The notes under the pieces are model-generated. The model was not told the origin of the DNA. It searched no databases and was given only the letters and a program-made list of their open reading frames with translations. From positions 372,001-436,000 of the forward strand of contig NZ_NPDQ01000004.1 of the NCBI RefSeq assembly GCF_002812125.1: a stretch of 64,000 nt of DNA, given 5' to 3'. The position numbers and the translations under genes are program-made. The DNA comes from Leptospira brenneri (lineage in GTDB: Bacteria; Spirochaetota; Leptospiria; Leptospirales; Leptospiraceae). Below, one piece after another: positions 48,430 through 57,950 of this stretch (its first letter is position 1; every line of letters starts with the position of its first letter).

Positions 48430-49620
48430 ATGAAATTACCTCTTCTAGAAGAACAAAATCTAAAAGGAAAACGAGTTTTTGTTCGTGTGGACTTCAATGT
48501 CCCTGTCGAAAACGGCAAAGCCACGGACAAAACTCGAATTGAAAAAACCCTCCCGACTTTGGAGTTACTGATTTCCAAAGGGGCAAAGATCATTCTGGGA
48601 AGTCACTTAGGACGCCCGAAAGGTGGCCCTGAGGCAAAATACTCCATGAAACCGGTGTTTGATGTTCTTTCCACACTTGTCAAAACCAAAGTCAGTTTTT
48701 CTGACTCTGTGATTGGCACAGATGTTGTAAAGAAGTCCAATGAACTCGGCGATGGCGAAATTCTCCTTTTAGAAAACCTTCGTTTCCATAAGGAAGAAGA
48801 GGAAAACGAAGCCGGTTTCTGTAAGGAACTGGCTAAGCTTGCTGATGTCTATGTCAACGATGCCTTTGGAACGGCCCACAGAGCCCATGCCTCTACAGAA
48901 GGTGTGGCTCACTTACTTCCTGCGTTTGCGGGACTCCTCATGCGAAAGGAAATCGAGGTTCTCAGTGGCCTACTCGCAAGACCAGAGCGCCCTTTCGTAG
49001 CGATTGTTGGTGGTTCCAAAGTCAGTTCTAAATTTGCTATTTTAAAAAACCTTCTCGAGAAGGTAGACCACCTTCTCATTGGAGGAGGAATGGCTTATAC
49101 CTTTCTCAAATCCAGAGCGGTTCCCGTGGGAAAATCCCTCGTAGAGCCAGACTTTGAATCCCAAGCCTTCCAACTGATTGACAGAGCGGGAATCCAAGGA
49201 GTTGACCTCCAAATTCCCATCGACCATATCATTGCTGATAATTTTGATCCCAATGCCAAAACAAAGTCGGTCGATAAAATGGGGATTTTGGATGGATGGA
49301 TGGGAATGGACATTGGTCCTAAAACCATCGACAATTATATAAAAGCCATCAAAGAAGCCAAAACCATTCTTTGGAATGGACCGATGGGAGTGTTCGAAAT
49401 GGATAAGTTCTCCAAAGGAACCATTGAGATTGCAAAGGCCATCAGTAAATCCAAAGCCAAAACCGTTGTTGGCGGTGGCGATTCCATTGCGGCTGTGAAC
49501 AAAGCCGGTGTGGCAGACAAAATCACTCATATTTCTACTGGTGGAGGTGCTTCTTTAGAATTTTTAGAAGGACGAACACTACCAGGTGTGGAATGTTTAC
49601 TCCCTAAGGAAGGAAAATAA
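48430..49620 (+). CDS. pgk: phosphoglycerate kinase
   Basis: Enzyme of 396 residues interconverting 1,3-bisphosphoglycerate and 3-phosphoglycerate. It has the N-terminal domain [37 protein letters not shown] and [14 protein letters not shown]. The nucleotide-binding domain has [18 protein letters not shown] and GGGDSIAAV. It sits in the tight gapA-pgk-tpiA run with 1-bp gaps on each side. Confidence 0.98.
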   Translation: MKLPLLEEQNLKGKRVFVRVDFNVPVENGKATDKTRIEKTLPTLELLISKGAKIILGSHLGRPKGGPEAKYSMKPVFDVLSTLVKTKVSFSDSVIGTDVVKKSNELGDGEILLLENLRFHKEEEENEAGFCKELAKLADVYVNDAFGTAHRAHASTEGVAHLLPAFAGLLMRKEIEVLSGLLARPERPFVAIVGGSKVSSKFAILKNLLEKVDHLLIGGGMAYTFLKSRAVPVGKSLVEPDFESQAFQLIDRAGIQGVDLQIPIDHIIADNFDPNAKTKSVDKMGILDGWMGMDIGPKTIDNYIKAIKEAKTILWNGPMGVFEMDKFSKGTIEIAKAISKSKAKTVVGGGDSIAAVNKAGVADKITHISTGGGASLEFLEGRTLPGVECLLPKEGK

Positions 49621-49621
49621 G

Positions 49622-50371
49622 ATGAGAAAGAAAATCATTGCGGGAAACTGGAAAATGAATTTAACTTTGGCAGAAGGGATCTCCATCGCCAAAGGTCTCG
49701 TTTCTGCAAGTACTACCTCTTCTTATGAAGTGATGGTTTTCCCAAGTGCCTTACATTTGGAATCCATCTCTACAATTGCTAAGGGATCAAACCTCATAGT
49801 AGGAGCGCAAAACGCTTACCAGTCGGGCCTCACTGCCATGACTGGAGAGATCTCTCCTGTCCAACTCGCAGAACTTGGAATTCAGACAGTTCTTGTGGGT
49901 CACTCCGAAAGACGTCAGTTCCTCGGGGAAACCTCTGAGTTTGACAATGCAAAGATTTTGCATTTTTTAAAATCTGGTCTTCGTGTTGTATACTGCGTAG
50001 GAGAAACCTGGGCAGAACGCGAAAAAGGAAATACCTTTACTGTCTTAGAAGACCAAATCAAAAAAGGGTTAAAAGACATTACAAGTGATCTATTCGCAAA
50101 ACTGGTAATTGCTTACGAACCTGTTTGGGCGATTGGGACGGGAAAGGTTGCCACTCCCGTCGAAGCAGAAGAAGCACATGCCTTTATCCGTAAAGAAATT
50201 GGTAATTTATTTGTGGGTACAAGTGCCATTGCTGAAAAAATTCAAATTCTTTATGGTGGTTCTGTAAAACCAGATAACATTAAAGAATTACTCGCCAAAC
50301 CAAATATAGACGGTGGCCTCGTAGGAGGAGCCAGTCAAAAATTGGATTCATTTTTAGGACTTTTAAAATAA
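49622..50371 (+). CDS. tpiA: triosephosphate isomerase
   Basis: TIM-barrel isomerase of 249 residues interconverting dihydroxyacetone phosphate and glyceraldehyde-3-phosphate. Catalytic residues are visible: Lys in GNWKMN, His in GHSERR and Glu in AYEPVWAIGTGK. The phosphate-binding end is LYGGSVKPDN and GGLVGGASQ. ATG 49622 is used because an AAGGA-rich site lies just upstream; an in-frame codon at 49586 would overlap pgk by 35 bp. Confidence 0.98.
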   Translation: MRKKIIAGNWKMNLTLAEGISIAKGLVSASTTSSYEVMVFPSALHLESISTIAKGSNLIVGAQNAYQSGLTAMTGEISPVQLAELGIQTVLVGHSERRQFLGETSEFDNAKILHFLKSGLRVVYCVGETWAEREKGNTFTVLEDQIKKGLKDITSDLFAKLVIAYEPVWAIGTGKVATPVEAEEAHAFIRKEIGNLFVGTSAIAEKIQILYGGSVKPDNIKELLAKPNIDGGLVGGASQKLDSFLGLLK

Positions 50372-50380
50372 GGAAACAAT

Positions 50381-50713
50381 ATGGGATTTTTTGCAGGAAC
50401 CATCCTCACACTATTTATTCTACTCTCACTCTTTCTCATCCTTCTTGTCATGATCCAAACCGGAAAAGGTGGAAGCGCAGGAATGTTAGGTGGATCAACC
50501 GCGAGCCAATCGGTATTCGGTGCCTCCACAGCTGATGTAATGACAAAAACCACTCGCGTTGCAGCGATTCTTTTTATCGTTCTATCACTTGCACTTTCCT
50601 TTGTTTTTGCCAAAAAAGATGAAGTTTTAGTTCCCGATCTAGAACCAAGTTTAGAAGCTCCGGTAGAAACTGATGGAACTACTCCCGAAGTACCGGCTCC
50701 TACTACTCCTTAA
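50381..50713 (+). CDS. secG: preprotein translocase subunit SecG
   Basis: A 110-residue accessory membrane subunit of the SecYEG channel. It has two membrane helices (about 5-28 and 55-76) joined by the SecG signature loop [20 protein letters not shown] and [13 protein letters not shown]. The C-terminal tail is acidic and proline-rich ([20 protein letters not shown]). It lies 9 bp after tpiA, the common bacterial tpiA-secG order. The tail coding region overlaps the start of the next gene by 41 bp. Confidence 0.93.
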   Translation: MGFFAGTILTLFILLSLFLILLVMIQTGKGGSAGMLGGSTASQSVFGASTADVMTKTTRVAAILFIVLSLALSFVFAKKDEVLVPDLEPSLEAPVETDGTTPEVPAPTTP

Positions 50714-51341
50714 TTTATTCTTCTTGAGTGTTGGTCTCTCCGCTGAGACCGGCACTTCCGAAAAAGAAAATAGATTAGATAAGGAAATCCTTAGTCTTTA
50801 CCGAGATATCGCTAAAGCTAGGGATCTTTTGTCTTACGAAACCCTAACATCTCTTCCTGCCAACACAACGATCAGCTTCATTGGAACCTATCCCAATAGA
50901 ACTGGGATTCGGATTCGAAAGTACAAAGTGGATCCAGACCCGCAGAACAAAAACCGAATCAAACATTCAGAAGAAAAATCCATTCTTTTAGAATTCAACG
51001 GGTCAGTTCTTTCTAAAGTGGAAGTTTTAGTGGTCACTGAAGATACCGAAATCGAACAAAAAACAAAAACCAAAATCTCTGATACCTCACCCTTAGATGA
51101 ATCCTTAAACGATATGGTGATTAGTTTTTCTGGAATCGATGGATCAGATAGTTTTCCACTTTCATCTCTTCGTAATGATGAAATTAAACAGGAAAGAAAC
51201 GATTTTAAAAAAGATTTTTATATCAAATTTCTATTGGACTTTCATAGCCAGTTGGCATCAATCACTGCCTTACAAAAAACTGGTGGCAACAAAAGTCAAA
51301 AATCTATGTTCAAACAATTAAACCAATCCTTGGGATACTGA
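50673..51341 (+). CDS. exported hypothetical protein
   Basis: A 222-residue protein with a signal peptide ([20 protein letters not shown], cleavage near GLSA-E). The mature part has a charged helical start, then a beta-rich region ([36 protein letters not shown]) and a helical C-terminus ([19 protein letters not shown]). No family is recognised. The 41-bp overlap with secG in another frame is long but the signal peptide spans the overlap, supporting this start. The histidine kinase gene begins 2 bp after its stop. Confidence 0.68.
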   Translation: MELLPKYRLLLLLNLFFLSVGLSAETGTSEKENRLDKEILSLYRDIAKARDLLSYETLTSLPANTTISFIGTYPNRTGIRIRKYKVDPDPQNKNRIKHSEEKSILLEFNGSVLSKVEVLVVTEDTEIEQKTKTKISDTSPLDESLNDMVISFSGIDGSDSFPLSSLRNDEIKQERNDFKKDFYIKFLLDFHSQLASITALQKTGGNKSQKSMFKQLNQSLGY

Positions 51342-51343
51342 TT

Positions 51344-52486
51344 TTGCCTGACTCACAGAATAAGGACTCTTCATCTGTAGAAAAAGTGGCAGAAAAGGCA
51401 CGTGAACTGGAAGCCATTTATGATGTGGTCCAAGATCCACTGGTTCTCATTGATTCAGATTTTAATATCCAAAGAGCAAACTTAGCAACCATTCTCTTTG
51501 CTAAAAATAATAAATACGACGAACTCCTTGACCGCAAATGTTACGAGGTTTTATACCAACGAACAGACATTTGTCCCTATTGTCCCAAAATCAACGTAAA
51601 ATCAAAAGAAAAAAATCAAACCTACTCGACTCCCATCACTAGAGAGATTTTTTTTAGATCAGAAGATAAAAAACAAACATTATTTTTGGAGTTTTACCCT
51701 TACCCCAAACAAGAAGATCTATTTTGGATGGTGGAAAAAATTTCTGATGTGACGAAACAAAGAGAAAAAGAAGAAGAATCCTTTCGGATGCGTAACCTTG
51801 CCTCTCTTGGAATTCTAATTTCAGGGATTGCACACGAATTAAATAACCCACTTACAGGAATTAGCTTAACACTACAAAACCTAAAGGCAAATTGGCAAAA
51901 CCAACCACCTGAACAAATTGAAAAACGTTTGGATATGATCAAAAATGATATCTCTCGTGCAGCCATTATTGTTTCGGATATCATTTCTTTTGCCAAAACC
52001 GATAAAGTCAAAGTCACACTAGGAGACATCGTAGAAACCATCAACCGCGCAAAAGATACAGTGATTCGTCTTTATCCTCACTTAAGTAAAAACATTGTTT
52101 GGCGGATCTCTTGTGATCATGATTACCAATTCCCCTTCCATCCAGGAAAGATGGAGCGGTTATTTATGAATTTATTTCGAAACTCACTTCAAGCATTCGA
52201 TTATAGACCTGGCGAAATTTCAATAGAACTTAGAAAAACAAAAAACTGGCTCCATATCATTGTAGAGGACAACGCCGGAGGAATTCCAGATCCTATCATC
52301 CAAAAGATTTTTGATCCATTTTTTACGAGTAATAAATCAGGAACAGGAACCGGGCTTGGACTTTCTATCTGCCATTCCATTGTCAAAGAACATGATGGTA
52401 ATATATCCGTGAAGTCTGTTGAACAGAAAACTCGTTTTACCATTTCCTTTCCCCTTACCAATGATATCACGGAGCAAAATCCATGA
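51344..52486 (+). CDS. PAS-domain sensor histidine kinase
   Basis: A cytoplasmic kinase of 380 residues. The PAS domain (about 20-140) contains a cysteine motif, [17 protein letters not shown], of the C-x(n)-CxxC type found in redox- or metal-sensing PAS domains. The H-box is [18 protein letters not shown]. The ATPase domain has [16 protein letters not shown] and [11 protein letters not shown]. The start is TTG 51344. It overlaps the downstream response regulator gene by 4 bp (ATGA), so the two form a cognate pair at the end of the gapA-secG run. Confidence 0.9.
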   Translation: MPDSQNKDSSSVEKVAEKARELEAIYDVVQDPLVLIDSDFNIQRANLATILFAKNNKYDELLDRKCYEVLYQRTDICPYCPKINVKSKEKNQTYSTPITREIFFRSEDKKQTLFLEFYPYPKQEDLFWMVEKISDVTKQREKEEESFRMRNLASLGILISGIAHELNNPLTGISLTLQNLKANWQNQPPEQIEKRLDMIKNDISRAAIIVSDIISFAKTDKVKVTLGDIVETINRAKDTVIRLYPHLSKNIVWRISCDHDYQFPFHPGKMERLFMNLFRNSLQAFDYRPGEISIELRKTKNWLHIIVEDNAGGIPDPIIQKIFDPFFTSNKSGTGTGLGLSICHSIVKEHDGNISVKSVEQKTRFTISFPLTNDITEQNP

Positions 52487-53499
52487 AAAAATCGATCCTA
52501 ATTGTTGAAGACATTCATTCCATTCGCGAAGCGATTATGGATCTACTTAGCACTAAGTTCAATGTTTTTGGGGCAGAACATTTCGAAGAAGCTGTTTGGT
52601 ATTTAACCAACGAAAAAATAGACCTAACCATCACAGACATTCGTCTTCCAGGAAAATCAGGAATCGATTTAGTAAAACTCATCCAAAAAGAATTTCCAAA
52701 TATATTGTATGCACTTATGACAGCATACAATATTAATGAATACATCAAATATGCAAAAGACCTTCATATTTGGAACATCATTCCCAAATATAGTTTTTTA
52801 GACATCCACCTAATCGAAGTAATGGTAGAAAAACTATTGTCCAACGATATCTTTGGGATTGAAAAGTATTTCACTGGTGACTTCAAAGTTTATAGTCAAA
52901 ACATAAACAGCGAATTCGAAGAAGCTCCGAGTAATGGAATCCTTTATAAACAAATCAAATCCGACCAAGACCGCTCGATCCTTTGTGGTAAAATTTCAAA
53001 AAACCTAATCCAACTGGGAGCCCCAAAAGCAATCCAACAGGTATTAGAGGAACTCACCTCCAATGCAATGATTAGAGCTCCGCGCACCCACGAGGGCGAA
53101 TACAAATACCAATTTGAAATTCCAAGTCACGATATGGTGGTTCCGTTGGACAATATCCAACTCATGCCTGATGATTATTTTTTGATCGGATACGGCGCAA
53201 CGGAGAGTACGATTTTTATTGTTGTAAGAGACCAATTCGGATCGCTTAGAAAAGAAGAAATTTTACATAGACTCGATCGACATATTAGCATAGATGATTC
53301 CACTGGATTTCCAAAAGGTTTAGAAGACAGTCATGGACGAGGTCTTTATATTTGCCGAGAAATTTCTGACCAACTCATCTTCAATATTGAGCCTGGAGTT
53401 TGTACAGAGACCATAGCAATGATCAACAGAGAAGGAAGGACTGGTTTTAAATCTCTTTCCATTTATGAAGTGGATCCAAAATCCAAAACAAATCCCTAA
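52483..53499 (+). CDS. response regulator with GHKL-like output domain
   Basis: A 338-residue protein. The receiver domain (about 1-120) begins [13 protein letters not shown], with Asp52 in [12 protein letters not shown] as phospho-acceptor, Thr in LMTAYN and Lys in IIPKYS. The C-terminal part has no DNA-binding domain. Instead it resembles a serine-kinase/anti-sigma type ATPase: an N-box-like [22 protein letters not shown], and a glycine-rich [17 protein letters not shown]. It would switch another protein rather than DNA, as in partner-switching pathways. It is coupled to the upstream kinase gene. Nucleotide binding is inferred from the motifs only. Confidence 0.82.
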   Translation: MKKSILIVEDIHSIREAIMDLLSTKFNVFGAEHFEEAVWYLTNEKIDLTITDIRLPGKSGIDLVKLIQKEFPNILYALMTAYNINEYIKYAKDLHIWNIIPKYSFLDIHLIEVMVEKLLSNDIFGIEKYFTGDFKVYSQNINSEFEEAPSNGILYKQIKSDQDRSILCGKISKNLIQLGAPKAIQQVLEELTSNAMIRAPRTHEGEYKYQFEIPSHDMVVPLDNIQLMPDDYFLIGYGATESTIFIVVRDQFGSLRKEEILHRLDRHISIDDSTGFPKGLEDSHGRGLYICREISDQLIFNIEPGVCTETIAMINREGRTGFKSLSIYEVDPKSKTNP

Positions 53500-53515
53500 A
53501 TTTTAAATCAATAAA

Positions 53516-53554
53516 AACTTTGATTTCCTAAATAATTTAAAGGAAACCAAAGTT
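53516..53554 (-). terminator. intrinsic terminator of the minus-strand operon
   Basis: On the minus strand, AACTTTGGTTTCC pairs with GGAAATCAAAGTT (12 pairs, one mismatch) around a 13-nt loop and is followed by a T-run (TTTTTATTG). It lies 33 bp past the stop of the gene at 53587, between convergent transcripts. The plus-strand side has no T-run after the hairpin, so it mainly serves the minus strand. Confidence 0.8.
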
Positions 53555-53586
53555 AACTCAGTTACACAGTCTAAAGAATCTCCGAT

Positions 53587-54654
53587 TTAAAAAATTTGGA
53601 ACTGCATTAAATCGGATTTTGACTGCATATAAAACACAGAATTCCCTTTCCCAGGAAAAAATCTTACAGGTAACTCTGAAGGCGGAATTCTTTTCTGCCG
53701 GATCAAATTACCCTTAGTGTTATAAAATAAAATTTCCGATTCAGATAAAACTACATAGATAGAATCTGTAACAAATACCGATTGGTATACACCACCTGAC
53801 TTTTGTTTTGTTTTTTCCCAAACTAATTTTCCATCTTGAAAAAAGGATAATGAATCGGGGAAATTAAATAGGATAGAACCATCATTGCCAGTCACAAAAT
53901 ATAGTTTATGTGGATAAAATTTAGGAAGAGAAAACTCTTCTAGAGATTCCCCCTTCTCATCCAACACAAGAACAAAGTCTTTATCAAGTAAAGAATAGTG
54001 AATGGACGATACCTTTCCATCTGGAGAAAGAGAAACAGATTTAAAAAATGAGTCTTTTTTATCTTTTGAAAGATCCTTTTCAAAAAGAACATTTCCTTTT
54101 TCATCCAAACGATACAACTCACCGCCGGAAAAAAGGACAATCACTCCCTTATTTTTGGAATCAAATTGATAATCAGTAAGAAATCTTCCATTTAACTCTA
54201 GTTTACCGACTTGATTACCACTTTCATCCATCAGAAACACTGTATTATTATCACCAGACAAATACAAAACAGGAGAAGCATAATATCCACTCCTTGGATA
54301 AGAATTAATCGGTTTTTTCCAAAAGAGCTCTCCCGCATCAGAAAAAAAGTTAACTTCATCACCAATTTTTTCATAGAGTAGATAACCGTTGGATAACAAA
54401 GGAAAATCGACCAGATACTTAGGATCTGTTTCTAAGAATTTACCGGTTCGAAAGGAATAGTATTTTCCACCTGTTTTATAACCGTTAATTGTTCTTAAAG
54501 GATCTTCACCGAGTTTAGGAGAAGTGGTTCCAAACCTACCCTCACTATTCCAGACCCATGTTTCTCTGATACTCGGAACTAAATTTAAATCTACATCCCA
54601 ACTAAAATAAAATAAAATAAAAAATCCAATGGAATAAAGAATCGTTTGTAACAT
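53587..54654 (-). CDS. membrane-anchored beta-propeller-like protein
   Basis: A 355-residue protein with an N-terminal hydrophobic anchor (ILYSIGFFILFYFSWDVDL). The rest has repeated strands with a PQQ/WD-like rhythm: FFSDAGELFWKKPI, FLMDESGNQVGKLEL, YRLDEKGNVLFEKDL, LVLDEKGESLEEFSL and LFYNTKGNLIRQKRI. Each 'D..G' turn is followed by an aliphatic strand, so a periplasmic propeller is likely. The function is unknown. It starts 1 bp after the cinA stop and is the last gene before the terminator at 53516-53554. Confidence 0.7.
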   Translation of the reverse strand: MLQTILYSIGFFILFYFSWDVDLNLVPSIRETWVWNSEGRFGTTSPKLGEDPLRTINGYKTGGKYYSFRTGKFLETDPKYLVDFPLLSNGYLLYEKIGDEVNFFSDAGELFWKKPINSYPRSGYYASPVLYLSGDNNTVFLMDESGNQVGKLELNGRFLTDYQFDSKNKGVIVLFSGGELYRLDEKGNVLFEKDLSKDKKDSFFKSVSLSPDGKVSSIHYSLLDKDFVLVLDEKGESLEEFSLPKFYPHKLYFVTGNDGSILFNFPDSLSFFQDGKLVWEKTKQKSGGVYQSVFVTDSIYVVLSESEILFYNTKGNLIRQKRIPPSELPVRFFPGKGNSVFYMQSKSDLMQFQIF

Positions 54655-54655
54655 C

Positions 54656-55912
54656 TCAAATCTTCCTTTGTTTTAAAGATTGGTATAATAAAAATAGAGC
54701 CGTATTACTTGCATTTTCACGAATACTTTCCCTGTTTCCTGGGAAAATATAAGAATGCGTTTCAATGGAACCATCTGGAGTTTTTAAACCAATCCAAACG
54801 GTTCCCACTGGTTTTTCATCGCTTCCCCCACCAGGCCCTGCAATTCCTGTGATGGAGATACAATACCTAGCATTTGTTTTTTGATAGATCCCTTCCACCA
54901 TAGCCGAAGCAACTTCTTTGCTCACAGCACCGAAACTTTCTATCATTTCTCCTGGAACAGATAACAACGCTTCTTTCATTTCATTCGAATAGGTTAAAAA
55001 TCCGCCTATGAAATAGGAACTAGAACCAGGTGAATCTGTTAGTTTTTTTCCGAGAAGCCCACCAGTACAACTTTCCCCAACGGCAATCGTTAAATTTTTA
55101 GAAAGTAATTCTTCATGCACAAAGGAAAAAACATCATCAGAAATAATTTTTGAATATTGAGTTTCCAGTTCACTGATAATGGCTTCTAATTTTTTAGAGT
55201 CGGTCGATTGGAAGATACATTTAATATACCCTCGGTTGGCAGTAACACCCCACTCTACATCTTGAAACAACCTGTCTCGGTGGGTTTCCACAAAATCTTT
55301 TTGGTAAAGAGACTCTCCGATATTCCATAACCATTTTGTTTTTTGGACCAAGTTCTCTCTTGGATAAATTCGTTTGAGTTCAGGAACCAGTCTCCGTGTA
55401 AACATTTCCTTCATTTCGGAAGGAACACCTGGCATACAAACTAAATAGGAATCCACCCCAATCGGTTCAACAAACCCAACAGCAATCCCAACACTATTAT
55501 CCAAAGTTTTTGTATCTTCTGGAACATGGGTTTGACGAATCACTGTAGGTAGGATATCACTATATTGTTTACCACGTGATTCATAAATTCTCGTCAAACG
55601 GATCTTAGCTTTTTCTACAGAATAAGATTTTTTCCCACTCAGTTTCAATACCGTTTCCAATGTGTAATCATCTTCTGTGGGACCAAGCCCACCCGTCATA
55701 AGAACAAGCACCGGCCTTGTTTCTGCTAACCTTTTCAGAGTTTGGAGTTCTAAGAGAATGAGATCCGGGTCATCAGGGAGTGTGATGAACTTTTTTACTT
55801 TCCAACCGAGTTCAAATAACTCATTCGCCATCCAACCAGAATTTGTATCCAAACTCCGACCAGCAGTGATTTCAGAACCAGAAGCAATGATAACAATAAA
55901 CGGAGCTTCCAC
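54656..55912 (-). CDS. cinA: CinA-family protein, nicotinamide-nucleotide amidohydrolase-like
   Basis: A two-domain CinA of 418 residues. The N-terminal MoaB-like domain (about 1-175, a putative ADP-ribose pyrophosphatase) includes ITAGRSLDTNSGWMANEL, LMTGGLGPTEDD and MPGVPSEMKEMF. The C-terminal PncC amidohydrolase domain (about 255-415) has VGESCTGGLLGKKLTDSPGS, GGFLTYSNEMKEALL and SITGIAGPGGGSDEKPVGTVW. It would recycle nicotinamide mononucleotide in NAD salvage. It follows argS by 2 bp. Confidence 0.93.
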   Translation of the reverse strand: MEAPFIVIIASGSEITAGRSLDTNSGWMANELFELGWKVKKFITLPDDPDLILLELQTLKRLAETRPVLVLMTGGLGPTEDDYTLETVLKLSGKKSYSVEKAKIRLTRIYESRGKQYSDILPTVIRQTHVPEDTKTLDNSVGIAVGFVEPIGVDSYLVCMPGVPSEMKEMFTRRLVPELKRIYPRENLVQKTKWLWNIGESLYQKDFVETHRDRLFQDVEWGVTANRGYIKCIFQSTDSKKLEAIISELETQYSKIISDDVFSFVHEELLSKNLTIAVGESCTGGLLGKKLTDSPGSSSYFIGGFLTYSNEMKEALLSVPGEMIESFGAVSKEVASAMVEGIYQKTNARYCISITGIAGPGGGSDEKPVGTVWIGLKTPDGSIETHSYIFPGNRESIRENASNTALFLLYQSLKQRKI

Positions 55913-55914
55913 TT

Positions 55915-57693
55915 TTACGTAGTCTCTTCTTTGGACATCTTTTCTGGGGCAGAAATTCCAAGAAGTGCCAATCCACTTTCAAGAGCATACTTGGTGTAAA
56001 GAACCAAAGCAAGAAGAGTTTCCTTTTCCTTACCTGATTTATCTTTGATGCGATTGTCTTTTTGCGAATAAAACTTAGTAAAAGATTTACTCAATGATTG
56101 AAGATAGTTCGTTAACCTATGTGGTTCAAAGTTGGAAGCCGTATCATAAACTTCCTCCTGGAGACGAGCCACCCAAAAGAGGAGTCGACTTCGCTCTTCT
56201 TGTTTCAAAAATTCCACTGAAACTCCCGCCTGCAATAGACTTAGGTTCATTGGAACTTGTAATTCACGAAAGATAGAACAGATCCTTGCATGTGCGTATT
56301 GAATATAAAAAACAGGGTTTTTATCTGATTCATCCTTTGCTAAATCCAAATCAAAATCAAGAGGGGCATCGGAACTTCTCATTAAGAAAAAATAACGACC
56401 TACATCTTTCCCTTGTTTTCCCAAATAAGACAAAAGATCACGCATGGTCTGAAATATCCCCAAACGTTTACTCATCTTAACCTTTTCTTTGTTTTCAATT
56501 AAGTTTACTTGTTGGGCAATCAGAACACGAAAACTCTCTTCTGGTTTTCCAAAAGACTTCACTGCTCCTTTGAGACGAGCAATGTAACCATAGTGATCAG
56601 GTCCCCAAATATCAATGAGCGAATCAAACCCTCGTGTGAACTTATTGTAATGATAAGCGATGTCAGCCATAAGGTAGGTTGGTCGGCCGTCTTCTCTTCG
56701 AATCACACGGTCTTTATCATCACCGTAGAGAGTGGAAAGAAAATGAAGTTTTCCATCAATCGTAGTCACATCTTCTTTTTTTAAGATAGAAGGAACCTTT
56801 TCTACATCACCAGCTTCATGAAGGCTTCGTTCGCTAAAAAATAAATCAAAATTGACACCAAAGAGAGCCAAATCTTCTTTTTGACGACCCAAGTTGTATT
56901 CCACTGCATACCGAGAAAGAAAGTTTATGACCTCATCCCATTTTTCTGCAGACACAGAATCAAAGACAAATTGAGTCCTTTCCTTATCTTCTAAACATTC
57001 GATGGCAATGTCTTTGATATACTCCCCTCGGTAACTTTCCTTAGGAAGAATTCTTTTTTTGATCAAATCAACCACGGATTCATCTGATTCTTCTTCCTGA
57101 AATTGAATCGTTTCTCCTTTAGATTCAAATAATCGCAAAAGAACCGCAACTCCAAGTAAATACACTTGGTTTCCATAATCATTTACATAAAACTCTCGTT
57201 TTACGGTATGTCCAAGACTTGTCAGTAAATTGGCGAGGGCATCCCCATAGGCTGCAGACCTCGCAGATACGATATTCATTGGACCTGTGGGGTTAGCCGA
57301 AACAAATTCTAGAAGTATTTTTTCTTTTTTCGGAGTTTGTGCAAATGTCACTTTAGGAAACATCACAGAAGTAACATACCGATTTAGAAACTCTGTTTGA
57401 ATTCTGAAATTGATAAAACCTGGAGGTGAAAAACTAACAAATTCAAAAAAAGAATCATTTTGAATTTCAGCAAGAACACCTTCTGCAATTTCTTTAGGGT
57501 TTTTATTTAAACTGTTTTTGTTTTCTAAGGCAAAAGGAGAAGAATAATCCCCAAACTTTTCGTCCCTTGAATACTCAATACGAATTTTTAAACTTTCTTT
57601 AACAGAACTTAGATTGTTTTTTTCTAAATAAATATCGACGGCTTTCTCTAACTCAAGTAATACGAGTTGTTTCAATAATTGATTTACATTCAT
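55915..57693 (-). CDS. argS: arginyl-tRNA synthetase
   Basis: Class I aminoacyl-tRNA synthetase of 592 residues. It has an N-terminal additional domain, the catalytic core beginning LEFVSANPTGP, YVNDYGNQVYLLG, REDGRPTYLMADIAYH, WGPDHYGYIARLKGA and the KMSKR motif (KVKMSKRLGIFQ). The C-terminal helical anticodon domain is DALRG-type. The HIGH motif, normally HxGH after SANPTGP, reads NIVS at residues 140-143 (bases 57265-57276), so both histidines are absent while the flanking ARSAAYGDALA is conserved. The gene is otherwise intact and sits in an essential operon, so it is presumably functional. Confidence 0.95.
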   Translation of the reverse strand: MNVNQLLKQLVLLELEKAVDIYLEKNNLSSVKESLKIRIEYSRDEKFGDYSSPFALENKNSLNKNPKEIAEGVLAEIQNDSFFEFVSFSPPGFINFRIQTEFLNRYVTSVMFPKVTFAQTPKKEKILLEFVSANPTGPMNIVSARSAAYGDALANLLTSLGHTVKREFYVNDYGNQVYLLGVAVLLRLFESKGETIQFQEEESDESVVDLIKKRILPKESYRGEYIKDIAIECLEDKERTQFVFDSVSAEKWDEVINFLSRYAVEYNLGRQKEDLALFGVNFDLFFSERSLHEAGDVEKVPSILKKEDVTTIDGKLHFLSTLYGDDKDRVIRREDGRPTYLMADIAYHYNKFTRGFDSLIDIWGPDHYGYIARLKGAVKSFGKPEESFRVLIAQQVNLIENKEKVKMSKRLGIFQTMRDLLSYLGKQGKDVGRYFFLMRSSDAPLDFDLDLAKDESDKNPVFYIQYAHARICSIFRELQVPMNLSLLQAGVSVEFLKQEERSRLLFWVARLQEEVYDTASNFEPHRLTNYLQSLSKSFTKFYSQKDNRIKDKSGKEKETLLALVLYTKYALESGLALLGISAPEKMSKEETT

Positions 57694-57695
57694 TT

Positions 57696-57950
57696 CTAAT
57701 ATTTAATATCCAGTTTTAATTTGTCCGAGTTGTGCCATAGTTCAAAACTTTTCGCCTTGAATCGGGAAACAAAATGGGGAATGCTCTCTTTTTCTTCCCG
57801 AAGTGTGGTTTGGAAAGAACCGGACATTTCCTTTCCAAAACTTGGTTTCCCATTTTTTCTAAAATTCTCTCCCTTAAGCAGGAGTTGGAACAAAGCAAAA
57901 AAAACAGAAAGAGTCATACAAAGTAATATGGTCTTTGTAATGGAATTCAT
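57696..57950 (-). CDS. small membrane-anchored hypothetical protein
   Basis: An 84-residue protein with one N-terminal hydrophobic segment (TILLCMTLSVFFALFQLLL) followed by a basic, soluble tail. Its ATG overlaps the recO stop by 4 bp and it ends 2 bp before argS, so it fits exactly into the operon, which supports it being real. No family is recognised. Confidence 0.6.
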   Translation of the reverse strand: MNSITKTILLCMTLSVFFALFQLLLKGENFRKNGKPSFGKEMSGSFQTTLREEKESIPHFVSRFKAKSFELWHNSDKLKLDIKY

